64,000 nt of DNA from Mycobacterium gordonae (GCF_017086405.1 NZ_CP070973.1:1178001-1242000); one strand, 5' to 3'; positions 35,710-45,402 are shown, numbered from the stretch's first letter. A program made the numbers and translations. Notes: generated by a model from the letters alone, not told the origin.

Positions 35710-35926
35710 CCGGAACTTGGCACGGATGCCATGTCTTGCATGGGCAGACGCCGCCAGGTCATGAGGCTCTCAACGATCGTCGTTCCCGGTTGTGTGTCAG
35801 GTGGCCGACGCTATTCCACGTGAATCTAACAATGTGCTGACGCAACGCGATACGATCCGCGCCGAGTCGCACGACTCGACATCTACTCGGAATGCCCGGT
35901 CCGCCCAAATGGTTGCGAGGTGCCCC
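35710..35926 (+). promoter_or_regulatory. PE_PGRS upstream region with palindrome
   Basis: Gap of 217 bases holding the presumed PE_PGRS promoter. An exact 7-bp inverted repeat with a two-base spacer lies at 35863-35878 (CGAGTCG / CGACTCG), about 50 bases before the ATG. A TACGAT -10-like hexamer at 35851-35856 sits just upstream of it, but no good -35 accompanies it. The palindrome would fall at or just after the transcription start, a position where a repressor would act. Confidence 0.35.
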
Positions 35927-38900
35927 ATGTCTTATGTGTTTGTTTCTCCGGAGACGGTGTCGACCGTGGCGGCCAATGTGGCCGATATCGGGTCGACGAT
36001 CAGGGCCGCCAGCGTGGCAGCGGCTGCTCCAACGACGGGTTTGGTGTCGGCGGCCGCCGACGAGGTGTCGGCGGCAATCACCCGGTTGTTCGCCCAGCAC
36101 GCGCAGGGGTATCAGACGATGGCCGGCCAGGCCGTGGCATTTCATGAGGACTTCGTGCGGGCGTTGGGCATCGGGGCCGAGTCCTACGCCGCCGCCGAAG
36201 CGGTGAACACGCGGTGGGCGGCCGCAACCGACCCGATCCAGGCTTTGCTGTCTCGTCCCCTCATCGGCAACGGCGCCAACGCCACCACGCCGGGCGGTGA
36301 TGGCGGCGACGGAGGGTGGTTGTTCGGCAACGGCGGCAACGGGGCAGCGGGCGCGGCAGGCCAAGCCGGTGGCCGCGGCGGATCGGCCGGCTTGTTGGGC
36401 AATGGGGGGATCGGCGGGGCCGGAGGAAGTGGCGCAGCTCGCGGCGGCAACGGCGGCAACGGCGGATGGTTGTTCGGCGCCGGTGGCGCTGGCGGTGCCG
36501 GCGGTGTGGGCGCCGCGGCCGGCGTCGGCGGCGTCGGAGGCACGGGCGGTAACGGCGGTTTCCTCGTCGGCTCCGGCGGACTCGGCGGCGTGGGGGGTCA
36601 GGGCGGAGCCGGTGGCGGCGCCGGCGGCCTCGGCGGAAACGGCGGCAACGCGGGATGGTTGGTCGGGGAGGGCGCGGCCGGTGGTGCAGGCGGCGTCGGC
36701 GGGACGGGCGCGGTGGGAGGCCCGGCCGGCAGCGGCGGCATTGGCGGTAACGGCGGCTCGGGCGGACTGTTCATGAGCGGCGGCGCCGGCGGCGCCGGTG
36801 GGCAGGGCGGCATCGGCGGAAATGGCGTGGCTTCGGTCGACCCGAACATTGTCGGCGGCACCGGCGGGGCGGGCGGTGCCGGCGGGGCGGGCGGGACCGG
36901 CGGCGCAGCACCGCTGTTGTTCGGTCAGAGCGGTGCCGGCGGCCTGGGCGGCCATGGCGGCGTCGGGGGGATGGGCGGAGGTGGCGCGGACAACGCCACC
37001 GGAGTCGGCGGCGCCGGCGGTGATGGCGGTGGCGGCGGGTCTGCCGGCCTAGGCGGGGCTGCCGGCGGCGCCACCTTCCTCAGCAAGCAGGGGCCGGCGG
37101 GTGCTGTCGGCGCCGGCGGCACCGGTGGCGGCGGCGGTCAGGGCGGGGCGGGGGGTGGCGGTGCTGCTGCCGTCGGCGCGGGCGCCAACGGCAACTCCGG
37201 CTTCGCCGGCGGCGCCGGCGGTCAGGGCGGTCAGGGCGGTTCCGCCGCTCCTGGCGGCCTGGCCGGCACGGGCGGCGTTGGCGGTAGCGGCGGCCTCGGT
37301 GGCAACGGGAGTGACGGCAACGACGCTGTCGGCAACGGTAACTCCGGCGGAAAAGGCGGCGACGGCGGTAGCGGCGGCGCGGCGGGCTTGGGCGGTGCGG
37401 CCGGCACCGGGACCGGCGGTAGCGCCGGCGCGGATGGCAACGCTGGTAACGGCGGTAACGGCGGTAGCGGCGGTAACGGCAGTGCGGGCCAGGACGCGGC
37501 CAATACCTTCAGCCCGAACACCGTTCCGGGCAACGGTTCCGCGGGCGGCGTGGGCGGTGACGGGGGCGCCGGCGGCACGGCTGGCGGCGTCGGCGGCACC
37601 GCCGGAACCGGTGGAAATGGTGGCGACGGCGGTGGCGGCGGCAAAGGCGGCAGTAACCTCGCTGCAGCTAACGCCATTTCGGTCAACGGCGGGGCTGGTG
37701 GGGCCGGCGGGGCCGGCGGCGCCGGAGGTGCTGCAGGCCTGGCCAACGGGGGTACGGCAGGCGCGCTGGGCACCGGCGGCACGGGCGGTGACGGCGGCAA
37801 CGGCGGCAACGGTAGCAACGGCATCAGCGGCAGCAGTCAAGTCGGCAACAACGGCCTGCCCGGCGGGGACGGTGTGGCCGGCGGCGACGGTGGCAAGGGT
37901 GGCGCCGGTGGCGCCGCAGGCAACAACGGCGGGCTTGCCGGTGACGGCGGCAACGGCGGCAACGGGGGTAGTGGCGGCAGCGCCGGCAATGGCGGTGGCG
38001 GCGTTGCCGGCACCGGAGGCGCCCCGGCCGGCGGGGCCGGTGGTAACGGTGGCAAGGGCGCCAACGGTGGCGCGGGCGGCGCCGGGGGAGACGCCGGGGG
38101 CATCGGCGGTAACGGCGGTAACGGCGGTAACGGCGGCCTTGCCGGCGCCGGCGGCAAAGCCGGCAATGGCGGCCTCGCCGTTACGCCCGACGTCGGAGTC
38201 ACCAGCGCCCCCAACGGCGGGGCCGGTGGCATCGGTGGTGACGGTGGCACTGGTGGGGCCGGTGGCGCCGGTGGCGCCGCCGGTGCGGGCGGCAAGGCCG
38301 GCACCGGCGGCAACGGCGGCAACGGAGCTGCTGCCGGCGCGGGCGGCAACGGCGGCATCGGCGTGACCGGCAACCTCACCGCGGCCCCTGGATCCGGTGG
38401 CGCCGGTGGTGCCGGCGGTAACGCCGGCAATGGTGGTCAAGGCGGCGCCGGCGGGAGCGGCGGGGCGGTTGCGACCGGTGGCAACGGCGGCAGCGGCGGC
38501 GTCGGCGGCAATGCCGCAGGCGGCGGCAACGGCGGGACGGGCGCGTTCGGTGGCGCCGGAAACGCCGCGGGCAGCGGTGGTGCCGGCGGCAATGCCGGCC
38601 TCGCCGGCAGCGGTGGAGCGGGCGGCGACGGCGGAACCGGTCTCGGTAGCAGCAACGGTGGCAGCGGCGGCAACGGCGGCAGCGGCGCCAATGGCGGCAA
38701 TGGCGCCAACGGCACGAATGGCTCATCAATCTCCGGAAAGGCCTTTGCGGCCACCTTCAACGGCGGGGACGGCGGCAGCGGCGGCAAAGGCAGCGACGGC
38801 GGCGCTCCCGGTCTCGGCGGCGTGGCCGGCGGCGGCGGGACGAATGGCGCTACGGGCACCGGCGGGGACGGCGGTAACGGTGGAGTCGGCGGGAACGGCG

Positions 38901-40111
38901 GCAAGGGCACCAATGGGGTCAACACGCCGATCTCGACAACCGTGCCGCAGGCCGGGGTCGGCACCCTTGGCTCACCGGGTACCCCGAACGGCGGCGACGG
39001 CGGGCCCGGTAGCGCCGGCAGCCCCAGCACTCTGCCGGCCAATCAAGTCCAGCAGGGCGGCGTCGGAGGGGCCGGCGGTGCCGGCACCAACAACGCCAAC
39101 GGCGGCACCGCGGTCGGCGGAAAGGGCGGCGACGGGGGTGCGGGCAGCATCCTGGGCGGACCCGGCGGCGACGGCGGTGCCGGTGGCGATGCCACCGCTA
39201 ATGGCACCAACGGTCGGGCAGAAGGTGGAGCCGGCGGTGACGGCGGTGACGGCGGGCTGTCCGGTCCCGGCGGTGACGGCGGCCGCGGCGGCGACGCCAC
39301 GGCATCAGCAGGGGGCGGGTTGGCGATCGGTGGTCGTGGCGGCGACGGGGGCACCGCCCCCAGCGGGCCTTCCGGTCTGGACGGCAACGGCTCCGGCGGC
39401 GGCGACGGTGGCAACGGCGGCACGGCCGATGGCCCCGCCGGTCAGGCCGGCACCGGTGGATTCGGTGGCAACGGTTCCAACGGCCAGGCCAACGCGGGCG
39501 CCGGTGGCAAGGGCGGCAACGGTGGCGCAGCCGGAGCCGGCGGCGCCAACGGCGGCAGCGGCGGCGACGGCGGCAACGCCGGCAGCGGCGGCGACGGCGG
39601 CACCGGCGCCGGGGGCGGCAAGGGTGGCAAGGGCGGTAGCGGTGGCGTCGGCCTCAGCGGCGCGGAGAACGGCAACGGCAACACCGGCGGCGCCGGCGGC
39701 AACGGTGTGACAGGTGGCCTCGGCGGCGATGGCGGAATCGGCGGCGCCGGTGGCGCGGCCGGCCTGGGTGGCGGCGGCACCGCAGGCGTCGGCGGCTCCG
39801 GCGGCGACGGCGGGGTCGGCGGCACCGGCGGTGGCGGTGGCGGTGGCGGCAACGGCGGTCTGGCCGGTGGCGCCGGTGCGATCGACGGGGCCGGTGGCTT
39901 CGGCGGTAACGGCGGCTTCGGCGGCGGTGGGGGCAGCGGCGGCGCCGGCGGGGCGTCGGGTAGCGGCAACGCCGGCGGCGGCGGTGCTCTCGGAGGCGCC
40001 GGCGTGGTCGGTGGCGACGGTCAATCAGGCATCGGCCCCGTCGGTGGCGGTGGCGGCGTCGGCGGCACGGGTGGTGGCGCCGGCAAGGGTGGGGCCGGCG
40101 GGACGGCCTAG
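35927..40111 (+). CDS. PE_PGRS family protein
   Basis: PE_PGRS protein of 1394 residues. The PE domain (about 1-95) starts [20 protein letters not shown] and contains the type VII secretion tail motif YxxxD/E as YAAAE near residue 87. A short linker with the conserved RPLIGNGAN follows, then roughly 1270 residues of Gly-Gly-Ala/Gly-Gly-Asn repeats. The reading frame is intact across about 3.8 kb of GC-rich repeats. Such proteins are exported by ESX-5 to the outer membrane or beyond in slow growers. No PPE partner is adjacent, as usual for PGRS members. It lies between two copies of the patatin 3' end. Confidence 0.93.
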   Translation: MSYVFVSPETVSTVAANVADIGSTIRAASVAAAAPTTGLVSAAADEVSAAITRLFAQHAQGYQTMAGQAVAFHEDFVRALGIGAESYAAAEAVNTRWAAATDPIQALLSRPLIGNGANATTPGGDGGDGGWLFGNGGNGAAGAAGQAGGRGGSAGLLGNGGIGGAGGSGAARGGNGGNGGWLFGAGGAGGAGGVGAAAGVGGVGGTGGNGGFLVGSGGLGGVGGQGGAGGGAGGLGGNGGNAGWLVGEGAAGGAGGVGGTGAVGGPAGSGGIGGNGGSGGLFMSGGAGGAGGQGGIGGNGVASVDPNIVGGTGGAGGAGGAGGTGGAAPLLFGQSGAGGLGGHGGVGGMGGGGADNATGVGGAGGDGGGGGSAGLGGAAGGATFLSKQGPAGAVGAGGTGGGGGQGGAGGGGAAAVGAGANGNSGFAGGAGGQGGQGGSAAPGGLAGTGGVGGSGGLGGNGSDGNDAVGNGNSGGKGGDGGSGGAAGLGGAAGTGTGGSAGADGNAGNGGNGGSGGNGSAGQDAANTFSPNTVPGNGSAGGVGGDGGAGGTAGGVGGTAGTGGNGGDGGGGGKGGSNLAAANAISVNGGAGGAGGAGGAGGAAGLANGGTAGALGTGGTGGDGGNGGNGSNGISGSSQVGNNGLPGGDGVAGGDGGKGGAGGAAGNNGGLAGDGGNGGNGGSGGSAGNGGGGVAGTGGAPAGGAGGNGGKGANGGAGGAGGDAGGIGGNGGNGGNGGLAGAGGKAGNGGLAVTPDVGVTSAPNGGAGGIGGDGGTGGAGGAGGAAGAGGKAGTGGNGGNGAAAGAGGNGGIGVTGNLTAAPGSGGAGGAGGNAGNGGQGGAGGSGGAVATGGNGGSGGVGGNAAGGGNGGTGAFGGAGNAAGSGGAGGNAGLAGSGGAGGDGGTGLGSSNGGSGGNGGSGANGGNGANGTNGSSISGKAFAATFNGGDGGSGGKGSDGGAPGLGGVAGGGGTNGATGTGGDGGNGGVGGNGGKGTNGVNTPISTTVPQAGVGTLGSPGTPNGGDGGPGSAGSPSTLPANQVQQGGVGGAGGAGTNNANGGTAVGGKGGDGGAGSILGGPGGDGGAGGDATANGTNGRAEGGAGGDGGDGGLSGPGGDGGRGGDATASAGGGLAIGGRGGDGGTAPSGPSGLDGNGSGGGDGGNGGTADGPAGQAGTGGFGGNGSNGQANAGAGGKGGNGGAAGAGGANGGSGGDGGNAGSGGDGGTGAGGGKGGKGGSGGVGLSGAENGNGNTGGAGGNGVTGGLGGDGGIGGAGGAAGLGGGGTAGVGGSGGDGGVGGTGGGGGGGGNGGLAGGAGAIDGAGGFGGNGGFGGGGGSGGAGGASGSGNAGGGGALGGAGVVGGDGQSGIGPVGGGGGVGGTGGGAGKGGAGGTA
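36292..40105 (+). repeat. PGRS repeat tract
   Basis: Imperfect tandem GGCGGCAAC/GGCGGTGCC-type nonamers coding Gly-Gly-X, broken about every few hundred bases by short non-repetitive islands (for example around 36830, 37500, 38730, 38930 and 39040). The tract is a recombination and slippage hotspot in mycobacteria and is hard to assemble from short reads. Confidence 0.85.
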
Positions 40112-40117
40112 GGACGG

Positions 40118-40250
40118 GCACGACCGACTCGACCGCGTCGCGCTAGGACGCCCGAAGCGGCCCCGCCATCAGTGGCGGGAGTCGGCTCGGGTGTCCTGCC
40201 GACGCGGAACCGGGGCGACTACCTCACGCGGTTCCGCACGTACCGATGAC
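40118..40250 (+). pseudogene. Decayed duplicate of the patatin gene 3' end
   Basis: This stretch aligns with 35555-35710, the last part of the patatin gene. The 13-mer CGACTCGACCGCG is exact at 35562-35574 and 40125-40137. After a deletion of about 24 bases the alignment continues through the stop codon; 40201-40250 matches 35661-35710 without gaps at 41 of 50 positions, reading TRNRGDYLTRFRTYR-stop against TWNWVDYLERFRQYQ-stop. It therefore keeps the frame of the old C-terminus while the rest of the gene is absent. The remaining bases up to 40356 show nothing else I can identify. Confidence 0.72.
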
Positions 40251-40356
40251 GTGGTTCCGCACGCCTGCCTCGACTTGTGCCGATGCCCAGCGATGCGCGT
40301 CAGGCGGCCACCATGGCGGGTTGCGGATTGGGCGCTGGGCGGTCGAAACGTCGGCC

Positions 40357-41052
40357 TTACAGACCGAATTCCTTTTCAAGCCCATCAATTCCGGCGCGGA
40401 TCGCCTTGAGTGTGTCGGCGCGGGCCCGCAGTTTGGTCGCTGCGTGCGCAGACTGGTTCAGGCCGGCGAATTCGTGGGCGGCCTCCTCGGCACGGGCGAC
40501 CACTCGATCCGGTAGTGCCATCTCGTCGATGAAGCCGGCGGCGAGCGCGGTTTCGCCGAAGAACGTCTTGGCCAGGCCGGTGGCCTGCTGGTAGGCCGAC
40601 TGGGTCAGCCGGAGTTTCAAGACCTCCAGGGCCGCCCACGGAATGACCATGCCGATCGCGACCTCGTTGGCCTGAATGTTGTAGGCATGGGCCGCAATTC
40701 GATGATCACCCGAGCACAGCAGGAACGAACCCATTGCGATCGCGGGCCCGGTACAGGCGATCACCACCGGCTTGGGGTAGGACAGCAGCCGGTAGGACAG
40801 CTCGAACCCGCCGCGCAGCATGTCGATCGCGGGCTGCACCTCGCCCGAGGTCAGGATCTTCAAGTCGAATCCGCCGCTGAACACCCGCTGGTTCCCGGTG
40901 ATCACCAGCGCACCGACGTTGTCGGCGTCGGCCTGGTCGAGTGCGTCGTTGAGGGCCTGCTGCATGGTCGGTCCCAACGCGTTGACCTTGCCGTCGTCCA
41001 TTCGGATGACCCCGATGGTTTCGTCGTGGGTATAGACGACCGGACCGCTCAT
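40357..41052 (-). CDS. echA3: Enoyl-CoA hydratase/isomerase family protein EchA3
   Basis: Crotonase-fold protein of 231 residues, matching Rv0632c in size and position beside the rec genes. The oxyanion-hole segments are RVFSGGFDLKIL and ACTGPAIAMGSFLL. The usual catalytic glutamates of enoyl-CoA hydratase are not evident in the second segment, so it may act as an isomerase or on an unusual acyl-CoA. ATG 41052 has AAGGAG seven bases upstream. Confidence 0.85.
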   Translation of the reverse strand: MSGPVVYTHDETIGVIRMDDGKVNALGPTMQQALNDALDQADADNVGALVITGNQRVFSGGFDLKILTSGEVQPAIDMLRGGFELSYRLLSYPKPVVIACTGPAIAMGSFLLCSGDHRIAAHAYNIQANEVAIGMVIPWAALEVLKLRLTQSAYQQATGLAKTFFGETALAAGFIDEMALPDRVVARAEEAAHEFAGLNQSAHAATKLRARADTLKAIRAGIDGLEKEFGL

Positions 41053-41104
41053 GGGTTACTCCTTCGCTACGGGCCTTCGATTGAATCAGATCGGGCCCGA
41101 CGGC

Positions 41105-41962
41105 TTACACCCGCTGGCTGCGATGCTTACCCAGTTCGTTCTCTGCGTCGCCCCAGCGCAGACTCACGTCGGTGGGTTCCTCGAGTTGGCGGGTGCGCCA
41201 TCTGTCCTGGGTTTCCTGCACGGCGCGGTTGATGCGGTCGATTTCGCTGCGGAACACCTCCGGGCGAGTTTCCTTGCTCGCGTAGTGGAAGTAGGTCAGC
41301 AGGTTGCGCAACAGCTCCAACTTCTGCTTCTCCCGTTTCGCCAGATCGTGCGTGGTCATCAGCTCGATGCGCTGAACAGGCGGCAAGGCATCCCAGTCCA
41401 GCACCACCTTGGTCTCCAGGGGCTGGCGAGCGCGCTGCCAGAACTTCCATCCGCGGGGCTGCTCAGGGCGGTCGTAGTAGGTGATTGTGCCCTCGAAGCG
41501 CGATTCGACGCCGTGCCCGATCTCGGCGCGGTCGAGTGCGGAGTCCCACACCATCCGCCACTCCTGTCCCGGAGCCAGTGTCGGGAGTTCCCGGGGCAAT
41601 TGCAGCTCGACGACGTCGGCGTAGCCGTCGGAGGCATTCTCGTATTCGGCGACGGTCGGAGGATTGGGAAAGTTGAATTGGATGTCGTAGGCCGCGGTGC
41701 GACCAAAGTTGCGCACTACCAACTCGATGACGTGCCAGTCCGCGACGTGGGGCTCCATCAGCATGGCAACGTGTGGGCGGGTCTTCTCCGCGGCCAGCGC
41801 CCGGTTGCGTTGCAGCTGGCGCTGGGTGAAGATCAGCGCGCCGACGCCCAGCGCGATCGCCGCCCATGCCGCCAACGCCAACCAGGTGCTGGACTCGATG
41901 GAGTCGAAGCTTCTCAGGCTTTCGGGCCAGCTTTGCGGCCAGCTTCCTCGGACCCACCCCAT
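41105..41962 (-). CDS. Membrane-anchored protein, Rv0633c-like, unknown function
   Basis: Protein of 285 residues: short N-terminus, one transmembrane helix at about 22-44 (STWLALAAWAAIALGVGALI), then a cytosolic part beginning RQLQRNRALAAEKTRPHVAM. The next 130 residues look beta-rich (immunoglobulin-like), and the C-terminal 90 are helical and charged. No enzymatic motif. I prefer ATG 41962 because GGAGG is nine bases upstream; GTG 41971 would overlap that site. Conserved in position with Rv0633c. Confidence 0.72.
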   Translation of the reverse strand: MGWVRGSWPQSWPESLRSFDSIESSTWLALAAWAAIALGVGALIFTQRQLQRNRALAAEKTRPHVAMLMEPHVADWHVIELVVRNFGRTAAYDIQFNFPNPPTVAEYENASDGYADVVELQLPRELPTLAPGQEWRMVWDSALDRAEIGHGVESRFEGTITYYDRPEQPRGWKFWQRARQPLETKVVLDWDALPPVQRIELMTTHDLAKREKQKLELLRNLLTYFHYASKETRPEVFRSEIDRINRAVQETQDRWRTRQLEEPTDVSLRWGDAENELGKHRSQRV

Positions 41963-42088
41963 GGATTCCACCCTCCGCTTGCTCCTCGGACCTGGAACTT
42001 AGCTGTACTGATGGTAAAGGGGCGTCCTGTGCACTGCTGAGCGGGCCATCGGGCGGGCACAACACGGCCGGCTGTGTTCGCCGGTACG

Positions 42089-42804
42089 TCAGCCACCCAT
42101 CATCATTCGCCACTGGTCGATATTGGCCGGCCGGTACACGTAGTTGGAACGTGTGACTTCCGAGAGCGAGGCGCTTGGGTCGGCCGAGTACCAGTGGCCG
42201 GGAAACACCGTCGGGTCGCCGGGAAGCGCCGCGAGTTGCTGCAGGCTGCGGTACATCTCGTCGGAATCGCCCCCGGGAAGTCGGTGCGTCCGCAACCGTC
42301 GAGGAAGAGCGTGTCCCCGGCGACCAGCCGCCCGTCCAGCAGGAAACACTGGCTGCCCGGCGTGTGCCCGGGGGTGTGCAACAGCTCGATCTCGACGTCG
42401 CCGATGTTGATGCGGTCGCGGTGCTCGTGGGTGGTCAGGTCGCTCATCGGGATCCCGGTGATGCGGGACACCCACAGCGCCTCGTGAGTGTTCACATGAA
42501 CCGGGACGCTCACCCGTTCCATCAATTCGGCCAGGCCCTTGAGCTCGAAGCCCATCATCGAGCCACCCACATGGTCCGGGTGGTGGTGGGTGACGAGTAC
42601 GCCCGACAAGTGCATGTCGTCGGCCTCGAGCGCGTCGACCAGATCGCCGGCGGCGTAGGCCGGATCGACCACCATGGCGTCGCCGGTTTCGCGGTCACCG
42701 ATGAGGTAGGCGAAATTGCGCATTTGGGCCGCAATCACGTCGTTGGCCGCGAAGTCGCGGCCGGAAAGTAACTGCCGGAAGTACAACCGTTCCGAATTCG
42801 ACAC
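42089..42804 (-). pseudogene. Metallo-beta-lactamase-fold hydrolase (glyoxalase II-like), frameshifted
   Basis: Hydrolase of the glyoxalase II/MBL superfamily, equivalent to Rv0634c, about 238 residues if repaired. Metal ligands are present: THHHPDHVGG, HTPGHTPGSQ and GDTLFLDGCGRTDFPG in the first frame, and FPGHWYSADPS in the second. The frame breaks in a C5 run (G5 on the coding strand) at 42270-42274; one additional base joins DFPG to GDSDEMYRSLQQL and gives a protein ending QWRMMMGG. All motifs are intact, so either the break is very recent or it is a sequencing error. GTG start at 42804. Confidence 0.78.
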
Positions 42805-42890
42805 GCCACCAGCCTATGGGGCGGGCGAAAAGGCGTTCAACCTGGCCTTTATACCTATTCCTACCTGCGCCGAGTCGCTAGTATCGGACC

Positions 42891-43106
42891 ATGTTGAAGA
42901 GGATCGAAGTCCTACTTGACATGGACCTGGTCGACGAGATTATTCGCCGCTATCACGTGGCCGACCCGCGTGAAGCCGTCAATCTGGCCATGCGGACGAT
43001 GCTCGACGAGGCAGACAACGCCGAGCCCGGCTCGCACGCTGAGGACTACGACGAGTTCAGTGATCTCAGCGCCTGGTCGTTGCATCGCAACAGCGATACC
43101 GGCTGA
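42891..43106 (+). CDS. VapB-like antitoxin-type protein, no toxin partner
   Basis: Small protein of 71 residues, similar in place and type to Rv0634A. The N-terminus MLKRIEVLLDMDLVDEIIRR and HVADPREAVNLAMRTML match the VapB (DUF2191) ribbon-helix-helix antitoxin pattern. The C-terminal half is acidic. No PIN-domain toxin follows: the next feature is tRNA-Thr. It may be an orphan regulator or bind a toxin encoded elsewhere. Confidence 0.72.
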   Translation: MLKRIEVLLDMDLVDEIIRRYHVADPREAVNLAMRTMLDEADNAEPGSHAEDYDEFSDLSAWSLHRNSDTG

Positions 43107-43135
43107 CCGCGCAGCGACGGCTGGCGCAGGTGGTT

Positions 43136-43165
43136 TGGAGACGCTGTGCGCCAGGCTGTACCCTC
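43136..43165 (+). promoter_or_regulatory. Candidate promoter for tRNA-Thr/tRNA-Met/rpmG2-had transcript
   Basis: TTGGAG (43136-43141) and TACCCT (43160-43165) are separated by 18 bases, close to the mycobacterial SigA pattern. The predicted start near 43172 lies about 30 bases before tRNA-Thr. It is the best-looking promoter I found in this stretch, chosen by eye. Confidence 0.45.
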
Positions 43166-43202
43166 TTTTTGGCCCGCGGCAGGTCGTCGCGGCGGGTGAA
43201 CG

Positions 43203-43275
43203 GCCCCCTTAGCTCAGTCGGTAGAGCGTTTCCATGGTAAGGAAAAGGTCAACGGTTCGATTCCGTTAGGGGGCT
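43203..43275 (+). tRNA. thrT: tRNA-Thr (GGU anticodon)
   Basis: Complete cloverleaf. Acceptor GCCCCCT pairs with AGGGGGC at 43268-43274, with discriminator T. D-arm TAGCTCAGTCGGTAGAGC; anticodon stem TTTCC/GGAAA encloses loop ATGGTAA with anticodon GGT; T-arm contains GGTTCGATTCC. CCA is not encoded. Confidence 0.95.
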
Positions 43276-43307
43276 CGGCGGACGCCGAGCAGGTGCGCGG
43301 CCCCAGA

Positions 43308-43381
<74 letters not shown>

Positions 43382-43442
43382 CAAGACACCACAGCACCAC
43401 AACCGAATACTGAGACTTCGAGAGATTTGAGAGAGAACCGTC

Positions 43443-43610
43443 ATGGCTTCCAGTACCGACGTGCGCCCCAAGGTCACTTTGGCGTGCGAGGTGTGCAAGC
43501 ACCGCAACTACATCACCAAGAAAAACCGGCGCAACGACCCGGACCGTCTTGAGCTGAAGAAGTTCTGCCCCAACTGCGGTAAACACCAGGGCCACCGCGA
43601 AACGCGCTAG
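43443..43610 (+). CDS. rpmG2: 50S ribosomal protein L33 (zinc-binding form)
   Basis: Ribosomal protein L33 of 55 residues, [20 protein letters not shown] at the start and [15 protein letters not shown] at the end. Both CxxC pairs are present, so this is the zinc-containing form, unlike the C-minus paralogue that mycobacteria express under zinc limitation. Starts at ATG 43443, 61 bases after tRNA-Met, ahead of hadA. Confidence 0.95.
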   Translation: MASSTDVRPKVTLACEVCKHRNYITKKNRRNDPDRLELKKFCPNCGKHQGHRETR

Positions 43611-43662
43611 CCCCGCAGTCCAAGCCCAACTACAGAGAGTCGACTAGGTAGGTTCGAGAACT

Positions 43663-44142
43663 GTGGCCCTGTCCGAAAAGATCCTCGGGATGCATTATCG
43701 CTATCCCGACCACTACATTGTGGAACGGGAGAAGATCCGCGAGTACGCCACCGCCGTGCAGAATGACGATCCCGCTTTTTACGGTGAGGATGCGGCAGCC
43801 GAATTGGGATACGCGGGCCTGGCGGCCCCGTTGTGTTTCATCTCCGTATTCGGCTACAAGGCGCAGTACGCGTTCTTCGAGAACGCCAACATCGCGGTGA
43901 CGGAGCAGCAGATCGTCCAGGTTGACCAGGTCTTGAAGTTCAAGAAGCCGATCGTCGCGGGCGACAAGCTCTACTGCGACGTTCATGTGGATGCGGTGCG
44001 TGAGGCGCACGGCACCCAGATCATCGTGACCAAGAACATCATCACCAACGATGCCGGTGAGATCGTCCAGGAGACGTACACGACCCTGGCGGGCCGTGCC
44101 GGCGACGACGGGGAAGTAGGATTTTCGGATGCCTCTGCGTGA
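43663..44142 (+). CDS. hadA: (3R)-hydroxyacyl-ACP dehydratase subunit HadA
   Basis: Hot-dog protein of 159 residues (GTG start), the substrate-binding subunit of HadAB, which dehydrates beta-hydroxyacyl-AcpM in the FAS-II elongation of meromycolic acids. Typical phrases are MHYRYPDHYIVEREKIREYA and APLCFISVFGYKAQ. HadA lacks the catalytic Asp-His loop supplied by HadB. The 3' end overlaps hadB by 14 bases. HadA is the site of known thiacetazone-class resistance changes; the relevant Cys61-equivalent segment reads APLCFIS. Confidence 0.95.
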   Translation: MALSEKILGMHYRYPDHYIVEREKIREYATAVQNDDPAFYGEDAAAELGYAGLAAPLCFISVFGYKAQYAFFENANIAVTEQQIVQVDQVLKFKKPIVAGDKLYCDVHVDAVREAHGTQIIVTKNIITNDAGEIVQETYTTLAGRAGDDGEVGFSDASA

Positions 44143-44557
44143 GTTCAGTTCGGTGCAGGTGGGTGACCAGCTCCCGGAGCGGGTCTACCCATTGACCCGT
44201 CAAGATCTGGTCAATTACGCCGGGGTCTCGGGTGACTTGAACCCGATCCACTGGGACGACGAAATCGCCAAGATGGTCGGCCTGGACACCGCGATCGCGC
44301 ACGGCATGCTGACGATGGGCATCGGCGGCGGCTACGTCACGTCGTGGGTCGGCGACCCCGGTGCGGTGACGGAGTACAACGTGCGCTTCACCGCGGTGGT
44401 CCCGGTGCCCAACGACGGCAAGGGCGCCGAGTTGGTGTTCAGCGGGCGGGTGAAGTCCGTCGACCCGGAGACCAAGTCGGTGACCATCGCGTTGACGGCG
44501 ACCACCGGCGGCAAGAAGATCTTCGGCCGGGCTGTCGCCTCGGCGAAGCTGGCTTAG
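44129..44557 (+). CDS. hadB: (3R)-hydroxyacyl-ACP dehydratase catalytic subunit HadB
   Basis: Catalytic hot-dog subunit of 142 residues shared by HadAB and HadBC. The hydratase-2 motif YAGVSGDLNPIHWDD carries the aspartate and histidine of the active site. Translation is coupled to hadA by overlap and to hadC by a three-base gap. Acts in the cytosolic FAS-II system on mycolate precursors. Confidence 0.96.
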   Translation: MPLREFSSVQVGDQLPERVYPLTRQDLVNYAGVSGDLNPIHWDDEIAKMVGLDTAIAHGMLTMGIGGGYVTSWVGDPGAVTEYNVRFTAVVPVPNDGKGAELVFSGRVKSVDPETKSVTIALTATTGGKKIFGRAVASAKLA

Positions 44558-44560
44558 CGG

Positions 44561-45061
44561 ATGGCCCTCAAAACAGATATTCGCGGCATGAGCTGGCGGT
44601 ACCCCGATTACTTCGAGGTGGGCCGCGAGCAGGTCCGGCAATTCTCCCGGTCGATCAAGGCCGACGATCAGGCCTACTACGACGAGGCTGCGGCCACCGA
44701 GCTCGGCTACGACCGGATCGTCGCCCCGCTGACCTTCGTGACGATCCTGGCGAAACTCATCCAGGACGATTTCTTCCGCAATGTCGACGTCGGCTTCGAA
44801 ACTATGCAGATCGTGCAGGTCGACCAGAAGTTCGTCTACCATGCGCCGATTCACGTCGGCGACAAGCTGTACGGCAGCCTGCGCATCGAATCGGTGAACG
44901 AGCGGTTCGGCGCCGACATCGTCATGACGAAGAACTTCTGTCACAACCAGGATGGCGTGTTGGTCTTGGAGGCTTTCACGACCTTGATGGGCCACGAAGG
45001 CGACAACTCGATTCAGCTCAGGTGGGACAAGGAATCGGGCCAGGTCGTCCGAACCGGGTAA
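44561..45061 (+). CDS. hadC: (3R)-hydroxyacyl-ACP dehydratase subunit HadC
   Basis: Paralogue of HadA, 166 residues, pairs with HadB in the late-acting HadBC that handles long and oxygenated meromycolate chains. Starts MALKTDIRGMSWRYPDYFEV; the C-terminal tail beyond the hot-dog (HEGDNSIQLRWDKESGQVVR) is longer than in HadA. Fits with the four mmaA genes nearby, which make the oxygenated chains. Confidence 0.95.
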   Translation: MALKTDIRGMSWRYPDYFEVGREQVRQFSRSIKADDQAYYDEAAATELGYDRIVAPLTFVTILAKLIQDDFFRNVDVGFETMQIVQVDQKFVYHAPIHVGDKLYGSLRIESVNERFGADIVMTKNFCHNQDGVLVLEAFTTLMGHEGDNSIQLRWDKESGQVVRTG

Positions 45062-45183
45062 TTAGTATCTGGCTCGCGCGTCCATGTACACTCGGGCCTC
45101 GGGGTTTTCCCATTACAAGCGCGCTGTCCGTCGGTTCGCGACTGCCGAACGGGGGGCGCGCGAGTCATGTAAGCCCCGGAAAT

Positions 45184-45256
<73 letters not shown>

Positions 45257-45402
45257 CTGAAGGTCGTCCGGCGACGATGCAGGCCGGGGCGGCCTGAAAA
45301 GGAGGCGGACCGTATGACTCGCGTGCCATGGTGGACACTGGGAAGTGTGGCCACGCTGAGCGGTACGGCTCGCGAAACAGCTAGCGAACGAAGGAGCGCG
45401 CG

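Noticed and set aside
37049..39969. Several long Pro/Ala-rich frames opposite the PE_PGRS gene
   Set aside because: These are reverse translations of Gly-rich repeats and have no starts with ribosome sites or domains.
36292..40105. CRISPR-like or satellite array in the Gly-rich tract
   Set aside because: Repeat units are codon-sized, imperfect and unspaced; the frame is open and starts with a PE domain, so it is PGRS coding sequence.
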